From positions 26,176-42,871 of the forward strand of contig FN648806.1 in NCBI GenBank assembly GCA_000310025.1: a stretch of 16,696 bases of DNA, given 5' to 3'. Made by a program: the position numbers and the translations under genes. Source of the stretch: Ectocarpus siliculosus (lineage: Eukaryota > Sar > Phaeophyceae > Ectocarpales > Ectocarpaceae). Positions 1-8,100 of the stretch are shown piece by piece. Every line of letters starts with the position of its first letter. Positions within the stretch are counted from its first letter, which is position 1. The notes under the pieces are model-generated. The model saw only the letters and a program-made list of their open reading frames with translations, did no database searches and was not told the origin of the DNA.

Positions 1-1229
1 AACAAGTATCACACGGTTTTACGAGTGGCGTGAAACAAAAAAAAAAGTTGCCACCGTACCGTCCCCCCCGTCCTTTCAAACCTAGAATGGCAAGTGCTTC
101 GGGCCTTCCAGGAACCACATCGACATGCATAACCAAGTACGAATGCAAGGGACGCCAAAACCCGAAGGTATCGAAAACACGTTGTGCTAAACGAATGTGT
201 CCCAGAAATATTTGGCGATGAAGCAGGTGCGCCACCTGGATCACCCCCACAGCAACGAGCCCCCCCATATCCCCACCCAATTCCCTCTCGCTCTCATCCC
301 TCCCTCATGCTGCGAGATATTCCTCCACCGCTCCGTCAACCTGCGACATGTTACCCGTCGCAAAAATAAGCGAGAAGGGCGATCGGGGGGGGACCGGGTG
401 GTGGGCGGAAATTGCACGGCAATACTGCTACTGTATAACGATTTTTTTTTTTGCGCAAGCACTCGAGACAACGTAGCAACAACGTTGGCGGATGGCACAC
501 AACTATGATGGGGGCGTGGGATAGCTCAGAAAAGGCGGTTCCTTCCTACCGATGCCAGCGGAGAACAGGAGTAAGATATCATCGTGCAAGCTCTTTCTGT
601 GGCGAGAAGAAAAATCACAGGGGTTGGCTGCCTGAATCGATTCTGGCGTTCGGAGATCACCTTCACTATTTCGTTCTTGAAGTCCTCCAGAATGCCGTAG
701 TCGGTACCCCGTTTCTCCGCGCTGTATCCTCGTTGTCGAGCTCTGCTTTCGCGCCAGCTGAGTCCTGTGCTCTCAGGAAGGCCTTTCCTCTACCAGCCGT
801 CCACTCGGTCACGCGAGGAAGACACCATTTCTTAATCTGCTCTTCCGGCTGCATTACGTGCGATCGCCCCCTGCAGCGGCTTTTTCGCCTTGAAGGCGTA
901 AAAAAAGTGGCCACGTTGCGGGACGCTCAAGTCAAATTTTGTAGCATTCGCACCTCGAAAATTGGCGGGTGCGGGGCTAGCAGAGAGCGGTAGGTCTAGG
1001 ATCAAACCTACCAGTATTTTTCTCGCTTCGTGGCCACGCACATTTGTTGACGACAATAGCCGCAGGGTGGTGGAGGGTATTCTGACGAATACATTGTACT
1101 GCTGTACCAAACAATCCGCCTCCTGTCTCACAGGGATCGCACGCTGGCAGAATGGCTGCAGCTGTGGATAACACGCACAACGCATGACTGCGAAAATATA
1201 AAAATATGGTGCACAAATTGTGTACATAG
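1..1229. other. Flanking DNA with no supported gene
   Basis: I see no gene that I can support here. Open frames exist on both strands (a 180-codon frame at 451-993 on the + strand, and shorter minus-strand frames over 666-1227), but none shows a recognisable domain, and each overlaps comparable frames on the other strand. On the minus strand between about 560 and 915 two different frames each look mildly protein-like (acidic and basic residues mixed, few low-complexity runs) and break where one ends. A decayed coding remnant with a frameshift is therefore possible but unproven. Short homopolymer runs occur: A-tract near 38-47, G-tract near 386-393 and T-tract near 441-451. Confidence 0.5.
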
Positions 1230-1231
1230 TA

Positions 1232-1347
1232 GAGGGAATCCACGTGTTGTTGAAATGACGTGAAAGATTGACATTTCAGGAAGTTTTGACGTGAAGAGGT
1301 TGCGCCGCTTTTTTGGGGGCAAACTCTGACGGCGAAATTTTTGTGAG
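1232..1347 (+). repeat. Left terminal inverted repeat of outer element (first part)
   Basis: This 116-bp arm matches the complement of 4416-4531 with a single mismatch. It ends in GTGAG at 1343-1347, exactly where the inner insertion begins. The rest of the same arm resumes at 3151-3180 beyond the insertion. Confidence 0.9.
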
Positions 1348-1376
1348 GAAGCGTCAAAATTAAATTTCACCCAAAC
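1344..1376 (+). repeat. Left inverted end of nested insertion
   Basis: This 33-nt sequence runs from TGAGGAAGCG to ACCCAAAC and matches the complement of 3119-3151 at every position. The match stops abruptly on the inner side, so the inverted repeat is short. Confidence 0.8.
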
Positions 1377-1833
1377 ATAAAACGACGCGAAAAGATTGAC
1401 GCTTCAAACATCGCCAGACTGTGGCTCACACACGCTTGCTCTGCTGCGGTCTGCTGTGCGCGGTCAGCAGCGAACACATTGGTCATGCCTATACTGATTG
1501 CTCCTAGCGGTCCTGCACCCACGCGTCTCGGCAGTTCTCACGGCGGCCAAGTGGCCAGACGCGCGTGTTCGGCGCGCGCGTTCGGTAGATGCGCCGTCGC
1601 GATTGCGCACGGGCTTTCAGCAGCAAAAAGGGGCATAGGCAGGGGAGTGATTGGGGGAGTCTCGCCCTCGAAGGCAGCACATGGAGAGGAGTAAGGGAGG
1701 GTACACGGACTTTGCCAGTCAGTAGGTGCATTTCGCCCGCCCCCTCACGGGGTTCGGTGCTCTGCTGCCGCAGTGACATCGGTATATACACAGCAGTACA
1801 GCGAGCAGCTGCCTTACTCATCAGCAACGAACG

Positions 1834-1874
1834 GCAGTTTGACGCCTGGGAAGTCGCAGTTTGACGCCTGGGAA
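1834..1874 (+). repeat. Tandem duplication, two 19-bp identical copies, period 22
   Basis: The copies at 1834-1852 and 1856-1874 are identical (GCAGTTTGACGCCTGGGAA) and are separated by GTC. It is a short local duplication within the non-coding interior of the nested insertion. No function is evident. Confidence 0.85.
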
Positions 1875-2530
1875 AAGTCGCCGCGGCAAAGGAGGGAAGG
1901 TCGGCGGGATGAGGCGAAGGGGTACACCTAGTCTCCTGGGAGCCTGGGGGTGTGAGTCTTCGCTTCGGAATGTCGACCCTGGGTGGCAGCCCGAACCAAC
2001 CTTGAACTCTACCTCCACCATTTTTTTTTTTTCACCTCTCACGTGTCAACGGGCACACGCGGTGCGAATTTTTTCCCGTCAAAACCCTCAACCGTCACTT
2101 TATGTTGGCGTCAATCCTCAAAGGTCAAAATTCCGCGTCAATCCATAGTGGATACCCTATAGTATTCCTGTCAGATTACCAAAAAAAACGATTTACCTAT
2201 GCTGCCGACTTGACTGACAGATTACAGCAGGTTTCGGAGATAAGCAGTAGTTTCGGCGACGCAGAAGTAGTATGTGCCCAGGCAGACTACTGCTGTACAC
2301 CGACGCAGTGGGTAACAGCAGCGCAGTGGCACCAGCATGCTTCGAAATGTAACGTACAGACAGAGTCAGAGGCCATGATACAAGAAAAGCACACACGTGG
2401 GTACAGCAGGTTTTTGAACCAAGAATACCACCAGACACATGCGTCGATATGCAGTGCGAGACGAAGAGTTGGGTTGATATTGCGGGTGCGCGAGTGGTGC
2501 GGCGAGACAAGAGAGCCGGGACGAGAGCGA

Positions 2531-2591
2531 CACACACACACACACCGGGCGGCACACCAGGCGGACACACCAGGCGGACACACCAGGCTGA
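2531..2591 (+). repeat. CA microsatellite followed by 13-bp minisatellite
   Basis: A (CA)n tract at about 2531-2544 runs into units of a 13-bp repeat, CACACCAGGCGGA. Exact copies lie at 2553-2565 and 2566-2578, a one-base variant at 2579-2591, and a shorter related unit precedes at 2541-2552. The minisatellite probably grew from the CA tract by slippage. Confidence 0.85.
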
Positions 2592-3002
2592 CATACATAA
2601 TCAGATGACGAGAGACAGAAAACTACTTCAGAAGTAGCTTCTCACACACCTGCTGCTGCAACCTCGAGGCCCGAGACATGATGGCTTCTCCTTTCAACAA
2701 CCTGGCTGACGATATCCAGCAAGGAGGACATGCTCTCAGCATCTTGCTGCTTCGCCCTTGCTCGCCTTGGCCTGAGGTGTTGTCTGGCGGCCTGCCGAGC
2801 ACGGAAAACCGAAAGCGGCTGGACCTACAGCAGCGCCGTTAATCGCCCTGTTCGCTGCATCCAGCCGGGATTTGCCCTTGGTGACCACTAACTCTATCTA
2901 TGTTGGGCCCTCCCGTGGTGTCGCGCGTGTGGGGACGTTGTCTGTGGAGTGCGTGGTGGGATTATAGGCGCATGCCCACTCGCCATCACACGCGGCGAGA
3001 TT

Positions 3003-3100
3003 TATTTGGAAAGTTGCCGCGCAGCGCGTTTGAAATGAATCTTGCTGGCTTCCAAATATTTGGAATCGTAATTTGGAAATTTGGAACAGAGATTTGGAAA
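3003..3100. repeat. ATTTGGAA-rich stretch with a perfect 16-bp palindrome
   Basis: The motif ATTTGGAA recurs several times between about 3003 and 3100. A perfect palindrome, TTCCAAATATTTGGAA, lies at 3050-3065. The stretch sits just inside the right end of the nested insertion and may be a subterminal repeat region of that element. That role is inference. Confidence 0.55.
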
Positions 3101-3118
3101 CGATTAAAACGGCCCTAA

Positions 3119-3151
3119 GTTTGGGTGAAATTTAATTTTGACGCTTCCTCA
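3119..3151 (-). repeat. Right inverted end of nested insertion
   Basis: It is the exact reverse complement of 1344-1376. It is followed directly by the resumed left arm of the outer element. Confidence 0.8.
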
Positions 3152-3180
3152 GACCCATGTTTATGGTCGCCAAATCTTTG
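3151..3180 (+). repeat. Left terminal repeat of outer element (second part, beyond insertion)
   Basis: These 30 bases are the exact complement of 4388-4417. In the right arm that sequence is contiguous with 4416-4531. Together with 1232-1347 this makes an outer inverted repeat of about 144 bp. Beyond 3180 the similarity fades but is still visible in TCAAACATTTGCG and TTTATGGG motifs to about 3275, mirrored in complement at about 4300-4386. Confidence 0.8.
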
Positions 3181-3521
3181 AAAAAAACTTCAAATGTTGT
3201 CAAACATTTGCGCGCGAATATCTGCCAGAGGAACATTTGAGTACCGTTTTTATGGGCAAAAAAATCTTTATCGTGTGGTTTCTCGAAATGCATCGCACGT
3301 GCGGCGGGAATCGTGGTCTACTGCTACCAAACGATTTGTGACAGACAAACCACAAATGCGTCATGGAAACTGAATGTAACGTACTCGCCAAGGGCTCCCC
3401 ACAACCCTTGATGCACTGAGCTGATGCTGTGCCCGCCAATATGTGGCGATAGCGCTCCGGGCGTGCGAGAAAAAATGTTCTCGGTGTCAAAAAGAGACCA
3501 AAACGTGCGTCAGCGCTTCCC

Positions 3522-3665
3522 AACGGCAAAAAGTCGGCCGCTTGAGAGGACACGTGAGTACAAAACTATCCAGCTCTCGTCCTCTAGACCATCGATTCAT
3601 GTTTTGTCTTCTTGGGTGTCTTCTCCATCAACGACTCTCATCCGGTTGTGCGTGGGTTGGCAGTG
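3522..3665 (+). repeat. Left arm of internal foldback
   Basis: This 144-bp arm matches the complement of 3840-3983 with about 11 mismatches and no gaps that I could find, roughly 92% identity. The 174-bp spacer has no matching structure. The pair would form a long stem-loop in single-stranded DNA or RNA. It may be a small foldback element or a partial inverted duplication. Confidence 0.8.
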
Positions 3666-3839
3666 GCCGCGCTCAGTCGGCATGGAGGCACATCGTTATG
3701 CGCGCAAAGTTGTGGACACAACGTTTTTTTCTGTCTATTTTTTCACTTGAATATAGAGCCCTTGTTCCTCCGTCCCAAAAAAGACTTTTTCAACACATCG
3801 AGTTCACAGCGACGCGCCTCCCTGCCTGTTGAGTAAGTT

Positions 3840-3983
3840 CACTGCTGAACCACGCACACCCGGATGAGAGCCGTTGATGCAGAAGACACCCAAGAAGACA
3901 AAACATGAATCGATGGTCTAGAGGGCGAGAGCTGGACAGTTTTGTACTCACCTCTCCTCTCAAGCAGCCGACTTTTTGCCGTT
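3840..3983 (-). repeat. Right arm of internal foldback
   Basis: It is the inverted partner of 3522-3665. The same short peptide can be read from the + strand of one arm and the minus strand of the other, a consequence of the inverted duplication rather than evidence of two genes. Confidence 0.8.
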
Positions 3984-4235
3984 TGTTTAGAGACACAAAC
4001 CACGCTTTCTCCGTGCCCTCCAAACCACCCCTGTCTGTTTGTTTTTTTGTGCACGCTTGACGAGCTCCCGCCATGTATCAGCCGGCAAAACATTGACACG
4101 ATGACTCTAGGGTTGTCCGGATCCCTCTATGAGCTTGCTACGTTGAGTGTGCGCTACGCAGTGGTTGGTGTTTAGGACGGAAGGGGCGGTCGTCTACTAA
4201 TAATCCCGCCGCTCTTGCGAAACATTTTCGCGACC

Positions 4236-4315
4236 TGCCCCATTTCAAAATGTTTGAGAATATTTTGTCAAAAGAGCGACTTTTGCCCCATTTCAAAATG
4301 TTTGAGAATATTTTG
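4236..4315 (+). repeat. Direct repeat, two identical 32-bp copies, period 48
   Basis: The copies at 4236-4267 and 4284-4315 are identical; each begins TGCCCCATTTCAAAATG. They lie in an AT-rich subterminal zone of the outer element, where diverged CAAATGTTTGAAAATAT-like words also recur up to about 4390. Subterminal repeats of this kind often bind transposase, but that is inference here. Confidence 0.8.
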
Positions 4316-4387
4316 GCGAAGATTTTCTCCCATAAACAGTGAAACAAAATCTTTGTCCGCAAATGTTTGAAAATATAAACATTTTCG

Positions 4388-4531
4388 CAAAGATTTGGCG
4401 ACCATAAACATGGGTCTCACAAAAATTTCGCCGTCAGAGTTTGCCCCCAAAAAAGCGGCGCAACCTCTTCACGTCAAAACTTCCTGAAATGTCAATCTTT
4501 CACGTCATTTCAACAACACGAGGATTCCCTC
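4388..4531 (-). repeat. Intact right terminal inverted repeat of outer element
   Basis: This is the unbroken 144-bp arm. Bases 4416-4531 pair with 1232-1347 and bases 4388-4417 pair with 3151-3180. A TA follows at 4532-4533. Confidence 0.9.
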
Positions 4532-4533
4532 TA

Positions 4534-4671
4534 ATATCCGGATTAGTATTGTTTTGTCTAGGTTTGCACCCATGGCTCAGACAAACACCTGTCACTACCC
4601 TCACTTTTGCTGAGGCGTGGGAGCAGCAGCAGTAAACCGCAATGGGATCGTTTCGCAGGGTACAGACTCAT
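4534..4671 (+). other. Junction between TIR element and retrotransposon
   Basis: This is a short non-coding stretch of uncertain ownership. It could be host DNA or the start of the LTR. The word TTTTGTCTAG at about 4553-4562 recurs near 4780-4789 inside the presumed LTR, with further loose similarity after it, so part of this stretch may belong to the retroelement. Confidence 0.4.
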
Positions 4672-4697
4672 GTTAATTAAGGAGTGTGGCTGCTAGC

Positions 4698-4704
4698 TTA
4701 AATA
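4698..4704 (+). promoter_or_regulatory. Possible TATA-like element of the LTR
   Basis: TTAAATA is the best AT-rich box in the presumed U3 part, about 100 bases upstream of the paired hairpins. It is weak evidence on its own. Confidence 0.25.
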
Positions 4705-4801
4705 GGGTACATCTTATTGTTGATAGGATGTGGGTCGGTCTCAGGAGGTATACCCTTCAGACACCTACCCTCTTAGGATTTTGTCTAGTCTGCGTACCCC
4801 C

Positions 4802-4834
4802 CTGAGGTGAAGTTGGATCCCCACTTCACCTCAG
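4802..4834 (+). other. Perfect 12-bp hairpin in LTR
   Basis: CTGAGGTGAAGT (4802-4813) pairs with ACTTCACCTCAG (4823-4834) across a 9-base loop that contains GGATCC. In the RNA it would be a stable stem. It may mark an R-region or polyadenylation structure, or a packaging or dimerisation signal; the loop's self-complementary GGAUCC would allow kissing-loop pairing. The roles are inference. Confidence 0.7.
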
Positions 4835-4838
4835 ACCC

Positions 4839-4859
4839 TTGCTGATCGTCTCTCAGCAA
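4839..4859 (+). other. Second LTR hairpin, 7-bp stem
   Basis: TTGCTGA (4839-4845) pairs with TCAGCAA (4853-4859) around a 7-base loop. It lies four bases after the first hairpin, so the two form a tandem stem-loop pair. Confidence 0.6.
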
Positions 4860-4999
4860 TAACAAGCAACTTTCTCATCTCTTCTACGTGATCGTGGACA
4901 AGCGTGTCAACGACAGAACCTACCTTCATCTATCTCTAGGAGCAAGCTACCACCCACGGCTTCCCCTCCTTTAAACTTGGCGTCAGCTGGCATTACACG

Positions 5000-5143
5000 G
5001 TAAGCGGGTGCTGGACGCGGCCTCCACACTGCTGTGTGTTGTTGTCACGCTTTCTTCACAACAATCACGGGGTTGTTTGTTATTTGGTCTCACCACCCAC
5101 GAGATTCTAGACTTAGCCTTCTCTGCTTCTTCTCTTGTTGTAG
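5000..5143 (+). other. Candidate 144-nt intron in the gag leader
   Basis: The donor CG|GTAAGC (GT at 5000-5001) and the acceptor TTGTTGTAG (ends 5143) are good matches to spliceosomal consensus. The acceptor follows a pyrimidine-rich tract at about 5116-5140. Removal would place the Gag start codon four bases after the junction. The donor could also serve longer, subgenomic splices toward Pol, as in retroviruses. No RNA evidence is available to me. Confidence 0.4.
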
Positions 5144-5146
5144 AGG

Positions 5147-8100
5147 ATGCTGGCTTGCGATGCTTTCGCTAAGCGCCCGCGGGACTGGGACCTTGCGAAG
5201 GATACGCGTCTCGGCGGTCATCGCGATGTTGTAGGTGATTTTTCCTACGCTCGCCGCCCCTCCCAAGCTATTTTGTCGGCATCGGCGGTCCATGAAGTTA
5301 TTTCGGTGGCGGACACGCTTTGCATGAAGCAACCGGAGTTGCTGTCTTTGTGTAGCGGGACTCGAGATGATAACATGCTTCCCGCGTCCGCTACCACTTC
5401 TACTGCATTCATGCCGGCGTACCGGCCGATGTCCGCGGATTTCCCTGTGGTGCTCTCCGATTTGACTCCGCTTGTTTCGACGTGGAGAGCATTGTGTGCA
5501 CACAAATTGGGTGTCAGCCGCCCCACCAGCCTTCCCTCCATTTTTCGCAATCACATGGAAATTTTTTTTGGAGCATCATTCACCCTCAAGGCATTCGAAT
5601 TGGAAACCTTTCAACAGCGCAAACCCACAGCGGTCTTTGCTCGCACTTCGGCGCCTGTTGCGGAGGAACGCCGTGCTGCTCTGCGTGTGTTTTGGTCGGA
5701 CAATCTCGTGTCCCCATTTAATACCGGTCCTTTTGTGCTAGCTTCCACTGCTGTGTATGCGTGGCATGGTGTGCTTTTGGACGCCTTTTCTGCTTGGTTG
5801 GATCCGCTTCAACCTCGTGTGCATCAAGCTTTTATCGCCGGGCGTATGCTGTCCTGTGGGTATCTCCGTTTTTCGCATGGACCTCGGTTTGCTTCTACCG
5901 CGATCACGCCCCGCTTTACTGTTTCCGCTGCAATCGGTTCTGCTGTCGCAACAGCGGTTGGGGGTGACACATCTACTGTTGCTGGCCGTTCTGCACTTGT
6001 AAAAATCGATAGTAGCTGCCCTTCCTCTGGCCCTGTCTTTTTGAAAAAAGAGAACACCATGTCCAGCGGATATGTGGAACTAATGGACGGCAATGAGGAA
6101 ATCCTTGATTACGAGGCCGAGGGCGAGCCGTCCACCGCGGAGCTGCTTGCAGGGGCCGGGACGGGCGACGAGAGCGAGTCCACTCCAGGCGCGTCCGCAG
6201 CTGATGACCTGAGGTACAACATCGCCACGGCGGATCCGGCGGACCTGGAACAAGCGTACACCGCTGGACGGATCTCCCTGCGCGACGTGGTCAGGGCAGC
6301 TCGTTTGTCTCCTGGTTCCCCCATTTGCGCTCGCCCTTTCTCGCTCCCGCAGGAAGACATGGTGATGCACTTGTCGCAAGATGAGTTCGCCGCCTTTCAA
6401 GAATTGACCGAGATGTGGCACCGCGGTCTGGCTAGCGAGGTAGCGGCGGCGGAAGAGCGGAAGCTGCTGGAGGAGCGTGAGGCTGCTCTGGCGGATGATG
6501 CGAGGAAGCAGGAGGAGGAGCGTCAGGCTGCTCTGGCGGAGGCTGCGAGGAAGCAGGCGAAGGAGCGTGAGGCTGCTCTGGCGGAAGCTGCGAGGAGGCA
6601 GGAGGAGGAGCGTGAGGCTGCTCTGGCGGAGGCTGCGAGGAAGCAGGAGGAGGAGCGCGAGGCTGCTCGGGCTGCTGCACAGAAGAAAGCGGAACTAGCG
6701 GCGCGCGAGGAGTATGTCCGGGCTGCTAGGGCGAAGCAAGGGGCGCTCCGATCGCGGCTGGAGGACCTCGGACACCGGCCGCAAGCTTCAACTCTGCCTT
6801 CGCGACCCGCCCGTCGTCGTGTCGTGCCCCCTCCCACGCCTCAGGCGGCACCGGACGTGGCTGCTGCTCCCCAGTTTTCTGTGACGCTGGGTGGGCCGGC
6901 CGGGGATGCCGACGGCGCGTCAGACGACGAAGCCGAGGAGTACAGGTTTCACGCAGTAGACACAGCGTTCCTGTCCCGCCCCCTTTCCACGCCCACAGAT
7001 GTGATCACCTTCCATGATGCTGACCGAACTAGTGCCCTTTTTGCGTGGGCTGGCCTCCAACAAATCGTGCGTGACCGCTGTCCTGACTCTTATACAGACC
7101 TTGGTTTTGCACATCTTGTATCGAGTCCGTTCCTCGACCAGCTAGAACCGTCCATACGACAGAGTGTGTTTCTGTTAGTGTCTGCTCTCCGTAGGGCTTC
7201 CTTCACCGAGGGTCCCCAGGGAACCGCGGTGGTGGTGCACAATGGGGGAATTCGGTTGCCGCTAGCTCGTACGGCAACCAACGACGATTTTCGGCATGAT
7301 CTGCAGCTCCCACAGCAGGATTCTGCACGCCGTGCGCATGGTTCCGGAGGGACCAAGGACTACAGTCTGTCGGCGGCTCCTGCCTCCGCCAGCCGGAGGA
7401 GCCGTTGGGGTGATCAAGCCCCCACGGCCAAGAGCGGGACGGCCGAGCGCACTTCGCGAGGGCCGGGTGTTGAAGATGGCGGGCGGGGGTACGCGGAATC
7501 TTCGTCCAAGCGTCGACACCGCGAGAGCCGGAGCCGGAGCCGGAGCACCGACCGCCAGCCACGTCACGCACCTTCGTCTCGGCGTGGTCGCAGCCGGAGC
7601 AGCGACCGCCGCGGGAGCAACACGCCTTCGCGTAGGCGTAGCCGCAGCCGGAGCCAGACGAGGAGCGGGGGCAACAGCAGGGCGACCAGCTCGGACAGCG
7701 GTCGAGGGGGCAAAGGGCGACGGAAGTCAGGTCGGGGTCGCAGGCAAGTGCAGTATGATCGGTGTGATTTTCGTAGTTCTGGGCTGTTGGGGGACCGTAA
7801 GACTGCCTCAGAAGATGGTTCACTCTGTTCTTCGCCACCGGTTTTGCTCCCCCCCGCTGATGTAGGACCGCCGCCCGTGTCTACTTTGGCGTTCAAACTT
7901 GCCAACATGCAACTTCGTGAACATTCCGCCGCGGTTAAAAGCCATGCCCCTACACACACCGTGGTAGATCAGCCCACATCTTCCTTGCTTTTGGACGAAC
8001 GGGTTGGTTCACCACGCAATGCTGCATCACACGCCTCGACTTCGGCTTCCCGTACTGAAATGCTGTTGGAACAAGTGCTCACTCTCCTGCGCGCGCAAAC

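Larger units (their letters stand above)
1344..3151. mobile_element. Nested insertion with 33-bp inverted ends, about 1.8 kb
   Basis: Bases 1344-1376 are the exact reverse complement of 3119-3151. This segment splits the left arm of the outer element: the uninterrupted right arm (4388-4531, read in complement) continues from the 1232-1347 repeat straight into the sequence found at 3151-3180. The insertion therefore happened after the outer element existed. The dinucleotide AG occurs at both junctions (1346-1347 and 3151-3152). It is either a 2-bp target duplication or chance, because the 33-bp match runs over the junction. The interior (1377-3118) holds no supported gene. It has a 22-bp-period duplication at 1834-1874, a T-run near 2021-2032, a CA microsatellite with minisatellite at 2531-2591 and a repeated ATTTGGAA motif at about 3003-3100. 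Confidence 0.7.
1232..4531. mobile_element. Non-autonomous TIR DNA element, about 3.3 kb, TA-flanked
   Basis: The ends are inverted copies: bases 1232-1347 equal the reverse complement of 4416-4531 over 116 positions with one mismatch (1242 against 4521). The outermost sequence is GAGGGAATCC. Both ends are flanked by TA (1230-1231 and 4532-4533), which fits a TA target-site duplication as made by Tc1/mariner-superfamily transposases and many MITEs. The interior has no transposase-like frame, so it would depend on an enzyme from elsewhere. It is interrupted by another insertion (about 1348-3150) and holds a foldback (3522-3983), so part of its length is acquired. Near-identity of the arms suggests recent activity or gene conversion. 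The superfamily assignment rests only on the TA flanks and is an inference. Confidence 0.75.
4672..4977 (+). repeat. Candidate 5' LTR (boundaries provisional)
   Basis: The candidate starts at TGTTAATTAAGG and ends before a TGG trinucleotide at 4978 that could open a primer-binding site (TGGCGTCAGCTGGCAT). The proposed right end, CTTTAAACT, does not give a canonical CA. A TTAAATA box lies at 4698-4704 and two hairpins at 4802-4859. Without the 3' copy the limits remain a guess. I could not match the TGGCG sequence to a specific tRNA beyond its first five bases. Confidence 0.3.

Noticed and set aside
451-993. 180-codon + strand open frame
   Set aside because: No domain, a Cys/Ser/Arg-rich composition typical of a chance frame, and equally long frames on the opposite strand.
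3443-4074. Two open frames on opposite strands that share a peptide
   Set aside because: The shared peptide is explained by the inverted repeat 3522-3665 / 3840-3983. Substitutions between arms do not favour silent positions, so this is not evidence of duplicated genes.
4978-4993. Primer-binding site for a specific tRNA
   Set aside because: TGGCG fits the start of several tRNA-complementary sites, but the following bases match no tRNA I can name, and the LTR end is not defined. Self-priming as in Tf1/sushi elements cannot be excluded.
6473-6697. Regular 45-bp repeats considered as a CRISPR-like array
   Set aside because: The repeats are contiguous without spacers and encode an in-frame coiled coil in Gag.
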